Counted from the stretch's first letter, positions 22,169 through 36,109 are shown. The stretch: DNA of 64,000 nt from Ditylenchus dipsaci (GCA_004194705.1 SADC01000219.1:1-64000); one strand, 5' to 3'. Numbers and translations are program-made. Notes: generated by a model not told the origin, from the sequence alone.

Positions 22169-25100
22169 ATGGATGTGGAAGATAAGAATAGTGGGAGTAG
22201 CACCAGTAGTGGATTGACAACACAAAACCAGCAGAACCAGACACCGCCCCAGTGGTCGACCATCAGGACAATTTGGACAAGCAGGTGCAAGCGCCGGACA
22301 CTGCCCTAGGACATGATGATTCAGGCCATGAGAGCAACATGAGCACACCTGAACTGCCATCGACCCCTCAGGAGGAGAGGTCCATCACACCTGGTTCGTG
22401 GTTTTTTGATTGGATTGAGGGATTTATTAGTTGGAGTTGGTTTGTAATTAATTTGCTTGTAGGGGAGAAGAATAATGAGGATGCAGATGGCCTGGAGAGT
22501 CTGTTCCACATCAGAATCCTCATACCCAACAGTGATCCAATGGAGATCCAGGTAGGTGTCCATGTGACTTTTTAGACTTTTTCGCCTTTTTCCAATATTA
22601 CTTCGACCTTTTTTATTTTCACAGTATACTTTGTAAACATGCCCTCAAGAAAAAAATCCGACACAGTCGACTCTCAAGTTCGTACCCACCTAGGTCTGAC
22701 ACTTTTCACCTCAATTTTTATTTGTCAGTCTAGTCTAGAAAATCGCAGGGATTCCGATTTTTTGGATTCCGAAACACAACAATCAAGCCATTTGGACCTG
22801 TAACTCAATTTAACATATATCGAAAAACCCTCAAAAAGAGTGTGCGTTAGATCGAGATTTGCTGGCCTAAATGGCGAAATTTTCGTGTTTCTCATGATAA
22901 ACACCCGGCAAAATCAGAGTAATTTCAATTTTTATGGTCCGACTGACAAATTAGAACTGAAAAAGGACATATCTGAATTTCGCAGCGAAAAGTCTTAACT
23001 TTGCAGCAAACTATCTAAATTTTGCAGCAAATTATCTTTATTTTGCAGCAAATTGTCTTAATTCTGTAGCAAATCAAAGTAATTTTTCAGCAAATCGACT
23101 ATGGTTCGATCCTGGCTAGCATATACCGTAAATCCTCTAATAGAGCCCCCCTCTCTAATAGAGCCCCCCCCCCCTCGATTTTTGACTAGAGTTTCAGAGT
23201 TAGCACCATTTTTGATTGACAATTTCAAGATTTTTCAGGGATTGAAAAATAAAGCCCCCGGGGGCTCTATTAGAGGATTTACGGTAATGACTTTTTAGCG
23301 ATTATTATTAACGCTTTTGCCTATATTCAAAACAAAACCGAATGAGTCCAAAAAGTCATGTTTTACTAGACAGAATCGAACCATACTCAATTTGCTGCAG
23401 AACTAAGACAATTTTCTGCAAAATTCAGACATGCCCAAAAAAACAGCGAAAACTATTGCAAAAAAGTGTCGGACCCTAGGCGGGAGTGAACTTGAGAGAA
23501 GAGCAGGATAGCCGAGAGTTAACTGTAGGTCCGAAATTTTGAAGAAAGGGCTGCTTTTCGAATTTTTAAGTTTGCCAATTTATTCCATTTCAGATTGGAG
23601 GATCAGATATGGTGCAGGAATTGTACCATGTTTTGGTAGGTTCATAATAATAGTTTTTTTTTCAATCTAGCAGTACATGATTTTATTTGCAGTTGGAGCG
23701 AGATGCCTCTTGCACCCGCACCTGTTTCAAAATCTATTACGAAAACAAACCATTGGTTAGTAACATTTTTTTTCTACTCTGTTCTATGGTGTTAGATGTG
23801 TGTCCGCATTGCAGGATCACTTCACTGAAATCCGAAACATCACCAAAATCAAAAACCGAGTCATTTTCCAAGTTGTCGAAGGTAATAATATCGCACATAT
23901 TCTTTTTTTAGTTTATGGCTAAATTTGGATTTTTAGAGCCCTACAACATCCGTGAGGCCAGAATCCATGTTCGCCATATGCGGTAAAGCTTTTTCAAATT
24001 ACCGAAAAATTGTTTTGCCAAAATATTTTTTTGCAAAACTTTGAACCAAAACTCAATTACCGTGAGAAGAAAAATCTAACCCGAAAAACATTTTACTCCC
24101 GAAGATCATTAGAATTGGTCATTCTAACCTCAAGAGGTGACCTTTTGGAGTCGAGTGTCCTTTTCTAAAAGGACAAATTTTTATTTTTCAAAAATGTTTT
24201 CAACAGAAGTGCACTTTTTTGGCATAAATTATCTAGTTTTTATTCGCAAGTACAGGGTGGTCCAAATATATTTGTAGATAAAAATGCAAAACCGAATGAG
24301 TCCAAAAAGTCATGTTTTACTAGACAGAATCCATACTCACAGAATCGAACCATACTGGCTCTATATGTGTTCGTGGAACTCCCAAAAAAATTTTGCCTTG
24401 TCCCCCTGTGTTTTTTTTTCGTAATTTTTTGAAATTTGTGCCTTGGTCCCCCCTGTTGATTTGTTTTGATATTTTTTTCAAAAGTCTTAAAAAGTATCAA
24501 ACAGCCAAAAACCTTTTTTAAAGTATGTGAGCCCTTGTCCATTTACTACGGTGGACAGAAAGGTGAACTTCCATTGAATTAGGGTCGGCCGAAGGCCGGC
24601 CCCTAATTCGTTCCTAATGCCGTTCGTTTTTCGCAAAAAAAATATCAAAACAAATCAACAGGGGACCAAGGCACAAATTTCAAAAAATACGAAAAAAAAA
24701 CAACAGGGGGGACCAAGGCAAAATTTTTTTGGGAGTTCCACGAACACATATAGAGCCAAAAATCAATGTGGCGAAACCAAAGTTTAATTTTTTGTGAAAA
24801 CAAATAAACAGAAACACCGTAAACCAAAATTAGTTGCAAACAAGGCTGATGCCTTAGTGAAACCACAATTTTGCCAGGCAATAGGTGAAGTTACACAGTT
24901 TTTGTATAATTACTATTAACTCGCAAAAAAAATTAAACGCTGGCCGCAGGCGCTCCAAAGTCGCCAATTTTCATCGGTGGGCCGCAGCGCTCCGACAGTG
25001 GCCACGCAAGTATGATGACAGCGATAACTTGAAACAAAAATTTCAAGGGGTGGACCCTTTTGTGGTCCACCCTGAGAATTTCTCTAATTTTCTAAACTCA

Positions 25101-28100
25101 ATATTTTTCAGCGAGATTTTGCGCAGCTTGGACAGATCCGACTCTATCAATGGTGTGGACTTCGCCTCCTTCACTTTTCTCTCAGCCATCACTCACACTG
25201 AAGAAGGTTGGTTGGAACCATCTTCACCTAATCTCAATTCCATTACCCAATTAACTGTATGAAATATTTAGTTAAAAGAGCTCGTGCTGACATCAAAAGC
25301 GACGTGGACTGCCTGCCGCCAGAGTACATCCAGCCGGGTTTCAAGGACTCTGTGCCTCTCAAATCACTCATTCCTCCAGCCGCTCCAAATACTAAATTGT
25401 CGGCCCTAAAGTTCCTTGCCTTTTCGCCTTACAATCCACCTCCAGGTACAGTTAAAAAATTTTTTTGGGAAATTTTGAATTTTTTAAATTTTAAGGACCC
25501 CGAAAAATGAAGGTATGGCTTTGATTGATTTTTAGCTATATTATTAGCTATATTTGGCTCTAACCTTACCAAAAAATATTTTCAGGGCGATATTTTGTAC
25601 CTGTATGTGGACACAATGGAAGACAGGAGGTTTCACATCACTTGCTGTGCCAGAGGTATGCTGGTTTGGGTGGTGGTATCGCTATAAGACCAGGAGTTTG
25701 ACCTTAATCGACTTGAGTCCACAGATTACTCATCTATTCAGTTGAAAACCAAAAATTTTGGTTACATTTCTATGCATTTTTATTGATGTTTTAAAATTTT
25801 TCTGCGGACTTTTCTGGCAACAGGATAATTATAGATTTTAGGCTTCTACGTAAACTCGACCACAGAGGATGTGTTCAATCCAGACCCCTCAAGCACCTAC
25901 AACAGAGGCATATTCCACAGTCTGTTCGACCTGTTGTCAGAGCTTAGTCCTCAGTTCCGTCGAGTCTTCCCTCAGATTTTGAAGATGCGGGGTGAGAAGC
26001 ATGTGTATGAACGTCTGCCCACACCCTACCAAACATATTCCTGGATTGTGCCCAACATTGAGTAAGCTATTTTGGGACTTGGTTTGTGGAAAAATTAAAT
26101 ATTTTCCAAATTTCAGCCATACCCAGGACCAAATCCGAGCTGGTTAGCAATATTTTTTTTGTGGTTTTGACTTTACTTTAATTTCGGTTCAGATGACCTC
26201 ACGCAACCCCATAGAATCGGACTGGAGGACCACGTCCCAGGTAGTGCGTTTTTAAATATTTCAATGTCGAGAAAGGTTGGTGGCTTGGGCTGAAATAAAA
26301 TATTTTGGATTTCAGGCCAAGTCAGAGATTGGAACGAGGAGCTCCAAACAACCATGGTATCATTTATGTGTATTAAAAACGGAGTGATTCAATGCTAGTA
26401 AAAAATATGGCATTCCTGATCCAGTCTGAATTCCCGCTAGGCAGCACCCCGAGTGTACCACCACCCCCCCCTTGTAAACAGTATGAGCTCTCTAAGCCTA
26501 AGAATGGTTAGAGAACACATGCTTTTTGGGTGAGGAGTGCGCCTGGGGTTTTACGTTTACACACAATTTCACGACTTACGAGCCCAATTGCCTGAAATTG
26601 GGAGCCGGGGTGAATATGGTGAAGTGCTCGTGCACTTGGGGTTTACGATCAAATCTAAGTTCAGGTACCAGGCTCGAAAATTTCGAGTACTTGATCCTAG
26701 CTGGATTTTCTTTGGCAAAAAGCTTGAGTCCAAAACTCCGATTAAAGGCAGGAGGCCACCTTAAGGCAACGGATATTAAAAATTTCTGATTCCTTGCAGG
26801 GCTTCTCTCAAACCACAATTTTTAGGATATGCCTCGAACCACCTTCACTGAACGCATTTGTCGAGGTAGATTTTTTTTCCATATTTTTGTCCCATTTTTA
26901 TTTTAAATCCATGCTAACATTCAGATCGAGCAAAGTTCAAGGTGCATTCCGACTTTTTGGCGGCCGCCATCAAAGGTGCCATGAATATTATAGATGGGAA
27001 GTAAGTTGAAATTTATTTACTGAAAACTACAAATCTATTTATTTTGTGGATTTCAGTGTGCTCACTATCAATGCTATGGACGATCCAAAAACTCACATGT
27101 TCATTTGGAATAATATTTTCTTTTCACTTGGTTTTGATGTCAAGGACCACTATAAGGTATGCCAACAAACCAGCAGTTTTTCACGGCAAAAATTGCTAAA
27201 ATTGGCCCTTTCACTATATATATGGTCAAAAGTTGAATCATATAGTAGGGATCGCTCTAAGCCAAAATCCACAATTTTTCAAAATCTATTATTTTTTTAT
27301 CACAATCTCACTAATTTTTCTAAGTGAAATAAATTGAAATAAATCGTATTGAAGGAGATGGGAGGAGATGCCGCCGCCTTTGCCGCCACTACTGCCGATT
27401 TGAATGCCGTGAAAGCATATGCTGCTTTGGACCATGCCAAACTGCACACTCTAGGCATGGCTATTGTCGACTATAAGGTATGCGGTCATATTCTAAGAGC
27501 CTATTGCAGATGATGTGTTTAAAATATGACTTGCTCACATTTAAAATTTTATAAAAATTAAACATACAGGTATTGCAAGAAATTCTGCAGTTTTGAAATG
27601 ACCATAACTTTTTTATAGTCCGTTTTTCAAAATTCTGTTTTAGCCAATCAAATTTCTCGCCGACAATATTTTTCAGTATGTAATGTCAAAAACACGATTT
27701 TCGCTTGGTCCACCCTGTGGTTTGGGTCTTGCACATCCCGAGGCCTGCGGTCCAGGATCCAAACCTGCATTCCAGGATCCAAACCACAGGGGGAACAAGG
27801 AAAAATCGTGTTTTTGACATCACACACTCAAAAATATTGTCGGCGGGAAAAGCCGATTGGCAAAAACAGAACTTCATAAAACGGACTATAAAAGACTTAT
27901 GGTCGTTTCAAAATCGCCGAATTTCTTAAAAGACCCTGTATTTTGGACACCCTTTTAGTCAAATCTATCCATACTGACTTCTGTATTCAGGGTTACCGCT
28001 TGACCGCTCAGTCCATCATACCGGCATTCTGGAGCGCGATCAAGAAGAATCGGTGGTCTACGGCTCTTTTGACTCTGGCAAGACTGTGGTTGGCTCCGAA

Positions 28101-31100
28101 GCTTATGAGGAATTCCTCACACAGTCTGCTAAACAGTTGAAGATTGCTCCTCAGAGGGTCTGGAATGGCAAGGAAGAGGGCAAATATGTCAAGCTATTCA
28201 CTTCTTATGGTTGGTCATTTTCTGGTTAAACAATTTTATAGGAATTTGAGCATTTTTTTCAGAGAGCAAAGGGATAATTGGGAATGATGGGCGATACTAT
28301 CTGCTCGACCTGCTGCGAACCTTCCCACCAGATGTCAACTTCATGGAAGAGGGCGAGGTGACGGAACTTTGCCAAAAGAATGGATTCCCAAGGCCTTTCA
28401 AGCACAAGCTGGTCACTCTCAGACAAGAACTTATTGATGCATTTGTTGAGTAGGTTTGCTTTTGTGGTGGAATGAGAAATTGTGAGTTGACTCTCCCTAT
28501 ACGACTATTTTCTTTAAACTAACTTGTAAATTTTCACTTCGGTCACATCTTTCGTCCTAGAACAATTTTTTAAAAGCCCCATAAAATTTTTTGAATTTAG
28601 CAGGACATTTTTGATTCAAAAGTGGCTTTTTAGAAAAAAAAATTGCAGCCGAGTTTTAACATAACGAAACCACCTCACGTTTGATCCCCAGCTGGGTCCG
28701 TAATTTTTAACCCTGAGTTGTGAAGCCTTTTGCTCGTTTTCTTAGGTCGATTTAAACTGATCCTTTTGTAACTTACCACAATTTTAAAAGTATAACCCGC
28801 GTTTCGCGATAAAACAACACCATAAAAGGAGAGTTGAGTTTAGAGTTGACTGACCCGCCGGCTAAACTAAATTCGGAAAATCCGTAGCGAAAGCATCGGA
28901 ATAACCATTCAATTTTGGCAAATTGATCAGAAAATCATGGCGAATTCACCAGGGAACCTAAAAATCACCCATCCCTAGTGTTGCTATATCGACAACTGCA
29001 GGTCTTTTTGAAAAAACTATGGGGATTTACGGAAATGACTCATAAAATTAAATCCTTGCCATTTTCCGGATTATACCGACCAAAGACAACTAACTGTTAA
29101 AAGTTTGAAAAAATCGAGGCAAAAAAGTATCGGACTCTAGGCGGGAACGAACTTGGGAACTCGATTGTGAAATATTTCCTCTTTTTAAAAAAAGTTTTAA
29201 AAATGAGCAAAAGCCAGTCACAATTGGATCTTTAGCTTTTTTTCACCGCTAGCGGCCGCTCCCAGAAAGACCAGGCCTCATCTTTGCCATAATATATTAA
29301 ACAGAATTCGCATTAATATAATCGTTTTTAGCTTCCGTTACATGACCTTCATGAGAATTGTCTCCTCGCTGGTCCAAAAACACTGCTTGGAAAACAAAGA
29401 GAACAAGGAAAATGAGTGTACCAAGGAGGATTCACTCAAAAAGGTAGTTTGAAGATAAAACAAATCTTCTATTTTTTCTACTAGCTCATTTTCAGATCAC
29501 TGAGAATGCTGAAAAAAGTGAAGAATCAGACGCCAGCAAAGTGGAAGAAGATGAAGTGATCAAAGCCATCACTTCAGTCGAGAAAATATTTAAGGAAGGG
29601 GCCAACGAGGTGGTCGAGGACCAACTCAAACAACTCGAAATAGAAGTTGCTAAGAACAACAGCAATGAGTCTGAGGAACTGTCTGTTAAAGACATGGACA
29701 CTGAGGAGTTAAGCAACAAGGTAGAGATATTTCCTCCACCGTATTTCCTCTGAAAAACCTCACGAGACTGTATTTCGCCCCATAGGAATTGGATGGTATA
29801 GGGGCGTTCAGCGGTTATTGGGATTTTTCTGAATTCGCGGCCGTTTTGACGGCTGTTTTTCATGTTTTTTGGCAATTTTACAATCTCCCGGTCCCCTGAG
29901 CTAATTTTTTTTACTTTTCAAATAATTAAAAATATCAGCTTGGGAGACCAAGGCATCCAAAAATAAAAAATTTGAATGGACCTCGAGATTTCATATAAAA
30001 AACTAAAATTTTAAATACATAAACAGCAAGAAGAAAAAATTTTCAGGTAGTGGCGGAAGCTACTCGCATGCTTGGATCTTTCAGCTCCTACGAGTTCGAC
30101 ATTCGCTTCAACCCCGACTGCTACTGCAAGACCATCACGCATGCGCCCGAGGAGGATCTCGAGGCTCAGAAGAAAATGGTCAGATAACCATCTACAGTTG
30201 GTCAAATAAATCAACTGTGTTCAGGTTTCTAGTGCTGCCGAGTTCCTTCTGGCCCAACAAATTCCTCTGTTCATTCGAGACTGCACCCACCAGTCAATTG
30301 CGCCCATAGATGGCACAGGTGTGGTGGAGGCATTGCACAGCAGGGGCATCAACCTGCGCTACCTCGGCAAAATCATAGAGTGTGCGGAGGGAGTGGTCAG
30401 ACTCGACTATATTTTGGTAAGCAAATGTGATAGAAAAAATATGTTTGCTGTTAGTGGGGATCGAACTTGAGCATTTTTGTGTAAAATTGCAATAACCATT
30501 AAATCATAGTTTTTGGAGAAAATTTTACATGAATTTGCAAAATTTTGCAAACTACCTCAGGAATCTGTATTTATAAGGTTGAGCAACTTTTTGTAAAAAT
30601 TGGTGACTTAAGACAGGGCTCCGAAGTATGTTCATTTCTCAGCATTTTGCTGATTTTTTCCCGCAAATGGCAAACACGGATCTGGTGCTTCTTCCCCTTA
30701 ATTTTTGGAATCGATATCGTGACGACGAATTGATAGTCGTTCATGTAGTTTCAGAAATTGCAAGGATTCCAATTTCGCCGGTCGTTTGTTAAAATTTTAT
30801 AGTTTTTCTTATGAAAACCCGAAAATTTTAATTCAAGGAGTTCTTGTCAAGGACACCTTTTTTTCAACAAAGCGTCTTTAAATCAATGAATTCGGTCTTT
30901 TGTTGACATAACTGAATAATTTTTAAAACTACCCGCAAAATCGGAATCCTTGCGATTTTCGAGACTGGATAGACCAAAAAAAAATTGCCAAAAACTTTTA
31001 AAAATCAAGGAAAAGTGTCAGGCGCTTGGCGGATCGAACCTGAGAAATATTTTTGTTAAGTCACAGCTAACAAATTGTGGAAATTTGACAAGGGAATCTC

Positions 31101-34100
31101 GCGAGCTTGATTTGTCTCAGGTTTGAATCCTGCTGGCATCATATTGCTTTTTTCAAAACCTTTCCAATCCAAAAGTTTTTTAGACAATTCTCAAAGTAGA
31201 GCTAGTCTCAAGATGTGCCCGTCACTTTTTCCAGTCCTACATGCAGGACATTGAGGCCACTCAAACAGGTGCATCCATAGCCCACTTTCTGAACTGCTTG
31301 ATTGGAGCCAGCAATCACCAACAGGCCGCCTCACCCACCCAGGACACTGGAGAATTGCATACCATATCCAAGAAGAGCAACAAGAAAAGCAAGCGCAAGA
31401 CCCCCCTGATTGTCAATGGTTGGGAGAATGTGAACATTAACACCACCAACAAGTCCAATCCAAGTGAGAAAAAGAGTGGGGAGTGGAGAAAACTGACTCA
31501 GAAGTCTCTTTGGAAAAGCCTGGCTGAGGACGCCAAACAACACTATGGCTATGCAATGCAGGCTGAGAATTGCGACCAGTTTGTGGAATGGAGTCAGGCT
31601 CAGAGAGTCTCGGTGGTCAGAAGAGTTTGTGGCTTGGTAGGTTTTTATTTGATGGCGGATTGAGATATATTTTTTAAGTAAGAGGCTGAGTAACCTGTAT
31701 TGGTTTCCATCTCCAAAATCGAGACCGACTGTAGCCAAAATAAAATTATTCTTGAAAATAGCTGCAATTTAATCAAGCCCTCACAAGTCTGAATTTCAGC
31801 AGTAAATTCCTGAATTTGAGCAGCAAATTTTATTCTGTCCTTTTTCTTTAAAAATCTGCTTAAACGTTCGAAAACTTTTCTAACTAGGATATAGTTCTGG
31901 ATCTTGGCTTTCTAGTAAGCTATCGAACTTTTCGGCATGTTTTGAGAAGTGCAGAGGTTTTAAAATAGTTTTGAAATATTATTAGAAATCTGAAATTTGG
32001 GGCTACTAGTGTCAATTTTTCTTAAATAAAGGGTGGCGCAACATAAACGCATGAATGAATTTTCGCCATAACTTTTTAAATTTGCGGTACTTTGACGAGA
32101 TCTTTTTTTATTCGAAAGCTGAATGAATGAGAAATCGAATGACACCAAACATGCAAAGAATTCTTTATTTGAACACACCCTATTTTAACGGACAAAAATA
32201 ACAATGATTTTCACTCATATTCCTGTTATGTACTTTTCCCATTCACTTATAGCAGTATTCGAGGCGAGTTTCGTAGGCTCCGATTGCTCTGTTGACCATC
32301 TCCTGCGGCAGACTCATGAAAGCGCGCTCAATCCGTTCTCGAAGCTCATTCATACTGGCGATTGGTGTTGTGTAGACTTGGCTCTTGATCCAACCCACAG
32401 GAAGAAGTCACACGGCGTCAAATCAGGCGAATACGGCGGCCAGGCGAAGGGAGCAGGAGCAGTAGACGTCCCACGACCCATCCCGAGCTCCCTCCGATAT
32501 CGAACGCCAAAATTGGCCACGCTTTTGCCTTCCTCAATGAACATTTCGACGCACTTTGCCTTAGACCATGGCTAAAAGAAGAAAAAATAAATTTTCAATC
32601 AAACATGTTTTAACAGTGATAACAAACACGAAAATCAATAAGTTTGGTGTCATTCGATTTCTCATTCATTCAGCTTTCGAATAAAAAAAGGATCTCGTCA
32701 AAGTACCTCAAATTTAAAAAGTTATGGCGAAAATTCATTCATGCGTTTATGTTACGCCGCCCTGTATTACTACAAAACATTCCGTAATTTTCTGAAAAAA
32801 GTTAGACTTTTGAGGGTTCACTTCATGCGAGGCCTTGAAAATTAGATTAAAAAAGCAAGTCTTACCCTGGATGGGAGCGAGATTAAAAAAAATTGTCCAA
32901 TCGACGACTAACTCTAATTTCCACTTTTTCAGACAGGCATTCAGCTGCTTTTAAAGGTTCATTAATAATAAATTTGAAGTTATCTTTTTAACGGAAGATC
33001 ACCTTTGCAGAATTACCCTCTTGATTTGTGCAAGCAAAAGGCGCTGTCAGCTCCATTCTCTGAAGCTGATATTTTCAACTTGTACCCTGTAGTCAAACAT
33101 GTAAGTGTTTTCTAAATTATCATAAGAGTACTACGAAAATAATTATTTTTTCTTATTCGCTTCAAATTTGTTGTTGATCGGGAAAATTGACTTCATTCAA
33201 CTATTTCTGTATCCATTTCTGTAATTTTGATCTTTGGCTAAAAGTCACTGAGCCATCAAATTTAGCTAAAAATACATCAAAGCCAAGCACCTTTTAAATT
33301 CTTTCGATTTCAAACCTTTTTGGCCATTTTGGTCAAATATTGGCATTTTCGGCTTTTTTTCAAAAATGTGCGCGTTACCAGTTGGATTCGAACTTACATG
33401 GTCCGAATTGCTCCAAAAAGTTAATTTGATTAAAAAAATTATTCTGTGCTAGCAAACGGTATTATCCGAAATAAATATATTTTCCCTGAATTTTTAGACT
33501 AAATAAAAATTTGAATTTTTTAGCTAAATCCCCGAGCCCAAGACGCCTACAATTTGTATTTGACAGCATTGAACAAGATGCAAAACGGATTCCCAAGGAT
33601 TGGGTATGAATTGATGTCACAGGCTCACAACATGGTAAATTGACTAGAGAAAAAACTCACACCAAATTTTTTATTTACTTGTTTTCAGATGAGCAACATA
33701 TACGGGCCCCTGCATCCAGACCTGGCTCTTTGTCTCCGTCTAATGGCTAGAATGGCCTTTGCTTTGGGATCTATCAGATGCTCTCAGCCAACAGCACAAA
33801 GCAGTCATGATTTCTGAGCGATGCAATGGAATTGGTAGGAAAATTTTTAGATTTTGAATAAAGTTTTATAAAAAAATTCCAGACAACTATGAGACCATTT
33901 TGGACTATGTAAGAAATTTTTCGATTCTCGATTCTTGATGCAAATAATATTTTGCTGAATTTCAGATCAATCTAGCCCACTATTCCTTTGCCAACATGCA
34001 CATCGCCTCTTCACTCAAGCTGCTTTACCGCGCCAGATACCTCATGGTATTCAGATCACATTTTTCAAATCTTATTCACAAAAAAAAATATTTTGCTCCC

Positions 34101-36083
34101 TAAGGCTAATTTTGTGCTCGGAATTTCCGTTGGTAGACTTTTTCGTCGATTTTTTTCAATATCATATTGTTGATTTTTGCATGAGATTTTTATTACCTGA
34201 GCTTAATTGTTTCTTTTTTCAACACTCTGAAAATCGGAAAATTATTGGGTCAATCTCGAAATTTCCAAAGGCTTAGGGCAATAAAAAATAGTAATAAAGC
34301 TAACTTTTACATATTTTGCGTACTGATCCCTCAATCTTAGCCAGCATCTGGATCATAAACAACTTTAGGCAGCTTTGTAGCATACAAAATTAAAAAATAT
34401 TTTGTTCAAAATTTAAAAAAAAAAAAAAATTCCTTGGTAAAAATCCCCTGTTGTTTTTATCAATAGAATTCTCCGAATTTCATACGAGCAGAGAAATAGT
34501 TGCATAATTACCCAGGGAAATATCCATTGTACAGCCTTGATATATAAAATAATCACCAATCCAATAATCTACTAATCATTCTCAATTTTCAGCTTGTTGC
34601 CCACGGAGATAATCACCCGGTAATCACCGACTTTAACCAATCTAAGTTCGCAAATTTTCAACTATTTTAAATTTCAGGTTATGGCCCAGATTGATGTAAG
34701 ACTTCATTTTTGTATAAAATCACTCCAATTTCGCAGTTTCTAACTCAAATTCCATTTTGCAGGCGAACATTGGTGTGATTCTCTACTCCGTCCAAGAATA
34801 TGAGCTTGCTGTTAAGTTCCTCAACCATGCCCTCAAGCTGTACCTGAAATATGATGTGACTTTCTGCCTGAAGACTGCCTTGCTGTTCCATGTGATTGCC
34901 AGAACCCATTCTTGTCGCGGTGATTTCCGAACTGCACTTTCCGTCAGTTTTTTATCTTTTTTTTCAAATCAATTGAAGATTTTAATGGTTATGGTTGCTT
35001 TAGATGGAAAAAGAGACCTTCAACATATACTCCAGAATATTTGGTGAGGACCATGAGAAGACCAGACTGAGCAGCGAGTGCTTGCGCCACCTCACAAAAC
35101 AGGCAGTCAGCTTCCAGAAGCGGATGAATGATGTGAGAGGGGCGGCTGCTGGTCAAGGCCTTGTTCACTTTATTCCTATGAATGTAAGTTTTTATTTTCT
35201 ATTTGGAGTCATTTAACTGGTCAAGTGTAAATAGGATCGGATAATGCAAAATTTTTAAGAATCTGAAAATTACAAAATAATTTTGGGTTTCTTAGGTGGG
35301 GTTTTTCTTGGTTTCTAGTAATCATAGACCGATTTAGTTACTTAAGTCTAAAAAAGTGGTTTCCGTGGCGCAGTGTATAAGCGTTTGTGTTTCGTGGCCA
35401 AAATGGTGTTGCAGATTCGATCCCACGTAGTGGTACGCTATTTTTGGCTTGTTTGACCAATTCGTATGTGTAATTAGACTTTTATGACGCCAGATTCGGA
35501 ATCAGCGACCCAAATTACCCCTAGAACTGGTCAAACAAGCCAAAATAAATAGCATGCCACCATGTGGGATCGAACCTGCAACACCATTTTGAGCCAAATA
35601 ATGCGAACGGTTACGCACTGTGCCACTGAAGCAACTTTTGTGGGAATGCACTACCACTTTTTAAACGATTTTTTTTGTATTTTGTACAAAAGTTCTCTTT
35701 TTTTTTGCAAAAATTCATTCTGAGACCCATTTGTAGGGAAATTGGCAACCAGATATTTTGTAAAGTTTATGCAATTAGTCCACGGAAATTTAGATAATTT
35801 TGAAAAAATGTCCGCCAAAAATCCTTCATATTTAAAAAAAATCATATTTTCAAAAAGACCTGATTTTTCACGTCATCCAAATTGTTGTTTACAGATCCAA
35901 CCACCCTCTCTTCAAAACATTGTGGAGATGCTGAACGTGTTCAACAACTTCATCTTCCTCAAAATCCAGCCATCCAGTGCTTCCAAAGCAGCTAGTGCCG
36001 AAGAAGTGATCTCTCACAAAGAAATAGAGGCAACAAGCACAGAAAAATCAGTTGAAGTTTTTCAGGAAGAGGCCCTAGATTGA
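22169..36083 (+). CDS. clu: Clustered mitochondria protein (CLU/CLUH), about 1,384 aa, about 36 exons
   Basis: CLU/CLUH is a cytosolic RNA-binding protein for mRNAs of nuclear-encoded mitochondrial proteins; its loss clumps mitochondria. Order: acidic N-terminus; CLU-N ([15 protein letters not shown], 22463-23982); CLU domain ([46 protein letters not shown], 25112-28449); low-complexity linker (29332-29720); central domain (30047-31636); TPR region (32933-35183); tail. Exon ends: 22169-22393, 22463-22551, 23594-23635, 23693-23755, 23815-23881, 23937-23982, 25112-25206, 25272-25445, 25496-25512, 25586-25655, 25842-26061, 26117-26142, 26193-26240, 26316-26356, 26826-26865, 26925-27000, 27057-27156, 27355-27477, 27991-28209, 28263-28449, 29332-29443, 29496-29720, 30047-30178, 30225-30416, 31184-31636, 32933-32956, 33011-33100, 33524-33634, 33689-33834, 33883-33908, 33966-34046, 34593-34619, 34678-34695, 34763-34942, 35004-35183, 35895-36083. 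Intron phases agree throughout. Single-base frame changes occur near 22245, 28022 and 33770; each is followed at once by conserved sequence in the new frame, so assembly errors are likely. Confidence 0.97.
22664..23525. mobile_element. Pogo-type MITE in CLU intron 2, with nested insertion
   Basis: The left end is CAGTCGACTCTCAAGTTCGT followed by CTAGGTCTGACACTTTT; the right end is the reverse pattern, AAAAGTGTCGGACCCTAGG then GAGAGTTAACTG-TA. The interior has a run of TTTTGCAGCAAATTATCT-like words (about 22980-23095) that appears reversed near 23390-23425. Another MITE (23126-23284) sits in the middle. Non-coding. Confidence 0.75.
23126..23284. mobile_element. TACCGTA-type MITE nested in CLU intron 2
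   Basis: The ends are CCGTAAATCCTCTAATAGAG and CTCTATTAGAGGATTTACGG, flanked by TA on both sides. Relatives with TACCGTA ends lie at 36623-36869, 53497-54014 and 62269-62531. Confidence 0.9.
24365..24770. repeat. Fold-back in CLU intron 6 with paired GCCTTGGTCCCC motifs
   Basis: The left arm has TGTGTTCGTGGAACTCCC, GCCTTGTCCCCCTG and GTGCCTTGGTCCCCCCTG, then TTGATTTGTTTTGATAT. The right arm carries the reverse complement of all of these in order. The middle has a short GGTCGGCCGAAGGCCGGCCC hairpin. The arms are about 115 bp. Non-coding. Confidence 0.92.
27575..27925. repeat. Fold-back in CLU intron 18
   Basis: The left arm holds TTATAGTCCGTTTT, CGCCGACAATATTTTT, CAAAAACACGATTTT and GCTTGGTCCACCCTGTGG. 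The right arm holds their reverse complements, ending AAAACGGACTATAAAAG. The centre repeats CCAGGATCCAAAC twice. Non-coding. Confidence 0.9.
32029..32764 (-). mobile_element. Decayed mariner/Tc1-type element in CLU intron 25
   Basis: Inverted repeats of about 125 bp start at A-AGGGTGGCG-AACATAAACG and include TCATTCATTCAGCTTTCGAA; TA flanks both ends (32027-32028, 32765-32766). On the minus strand the interior encodes the end of a DDE transposase: [17 protein letters not shown], the hallmark block around the second catalytic aspartate. In shifted frames [18 protein letters not shown] and RLEYCYKWEKYI follow. The first two-thirds of the transposase are absent, so it cannot move itself. Confidence 0.88.
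35361..35635. repeat. Two tRNA-derived sequences facing each other (CLU intron 35)
   Basis: The forward copy (about 35361-35440) has CCGTGGCGCAGTGTATAAGC (A box) and GCAGATTCGATCCCACG (B box). The reverse copy (about 35565-35635) is its reverse complement, with GTGGGATCGAACCTGC and GCACTGTGCCAC. The spacer is about 125 bp; AAAATAGCGTACCAC-type words flank both. This is an inverted pair of tRNA-like SINEs or a fold-back built from them, not working tRNAs. Confidence 0.75.
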
Positions 36084-36093
36084 AGTTTTTTAA

Positions 36094-36099
36094 AATAAA
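36094..36099 (+). terminator. CLU polyadenylation signal
   Basis: AATAAA lies 11 bases after the CLU stop codon, the usual distance for compact worm 3' ends. Confidence 0.7.
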
Positions 36100-36109
36100 A
36101 AATTAGGTT

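Noticed and set aside
32204..32575. Plus-strand 123-aa frame in CLU intron 25
   Set aside because: Shadow of the minus-strand mariner transposase remnant.
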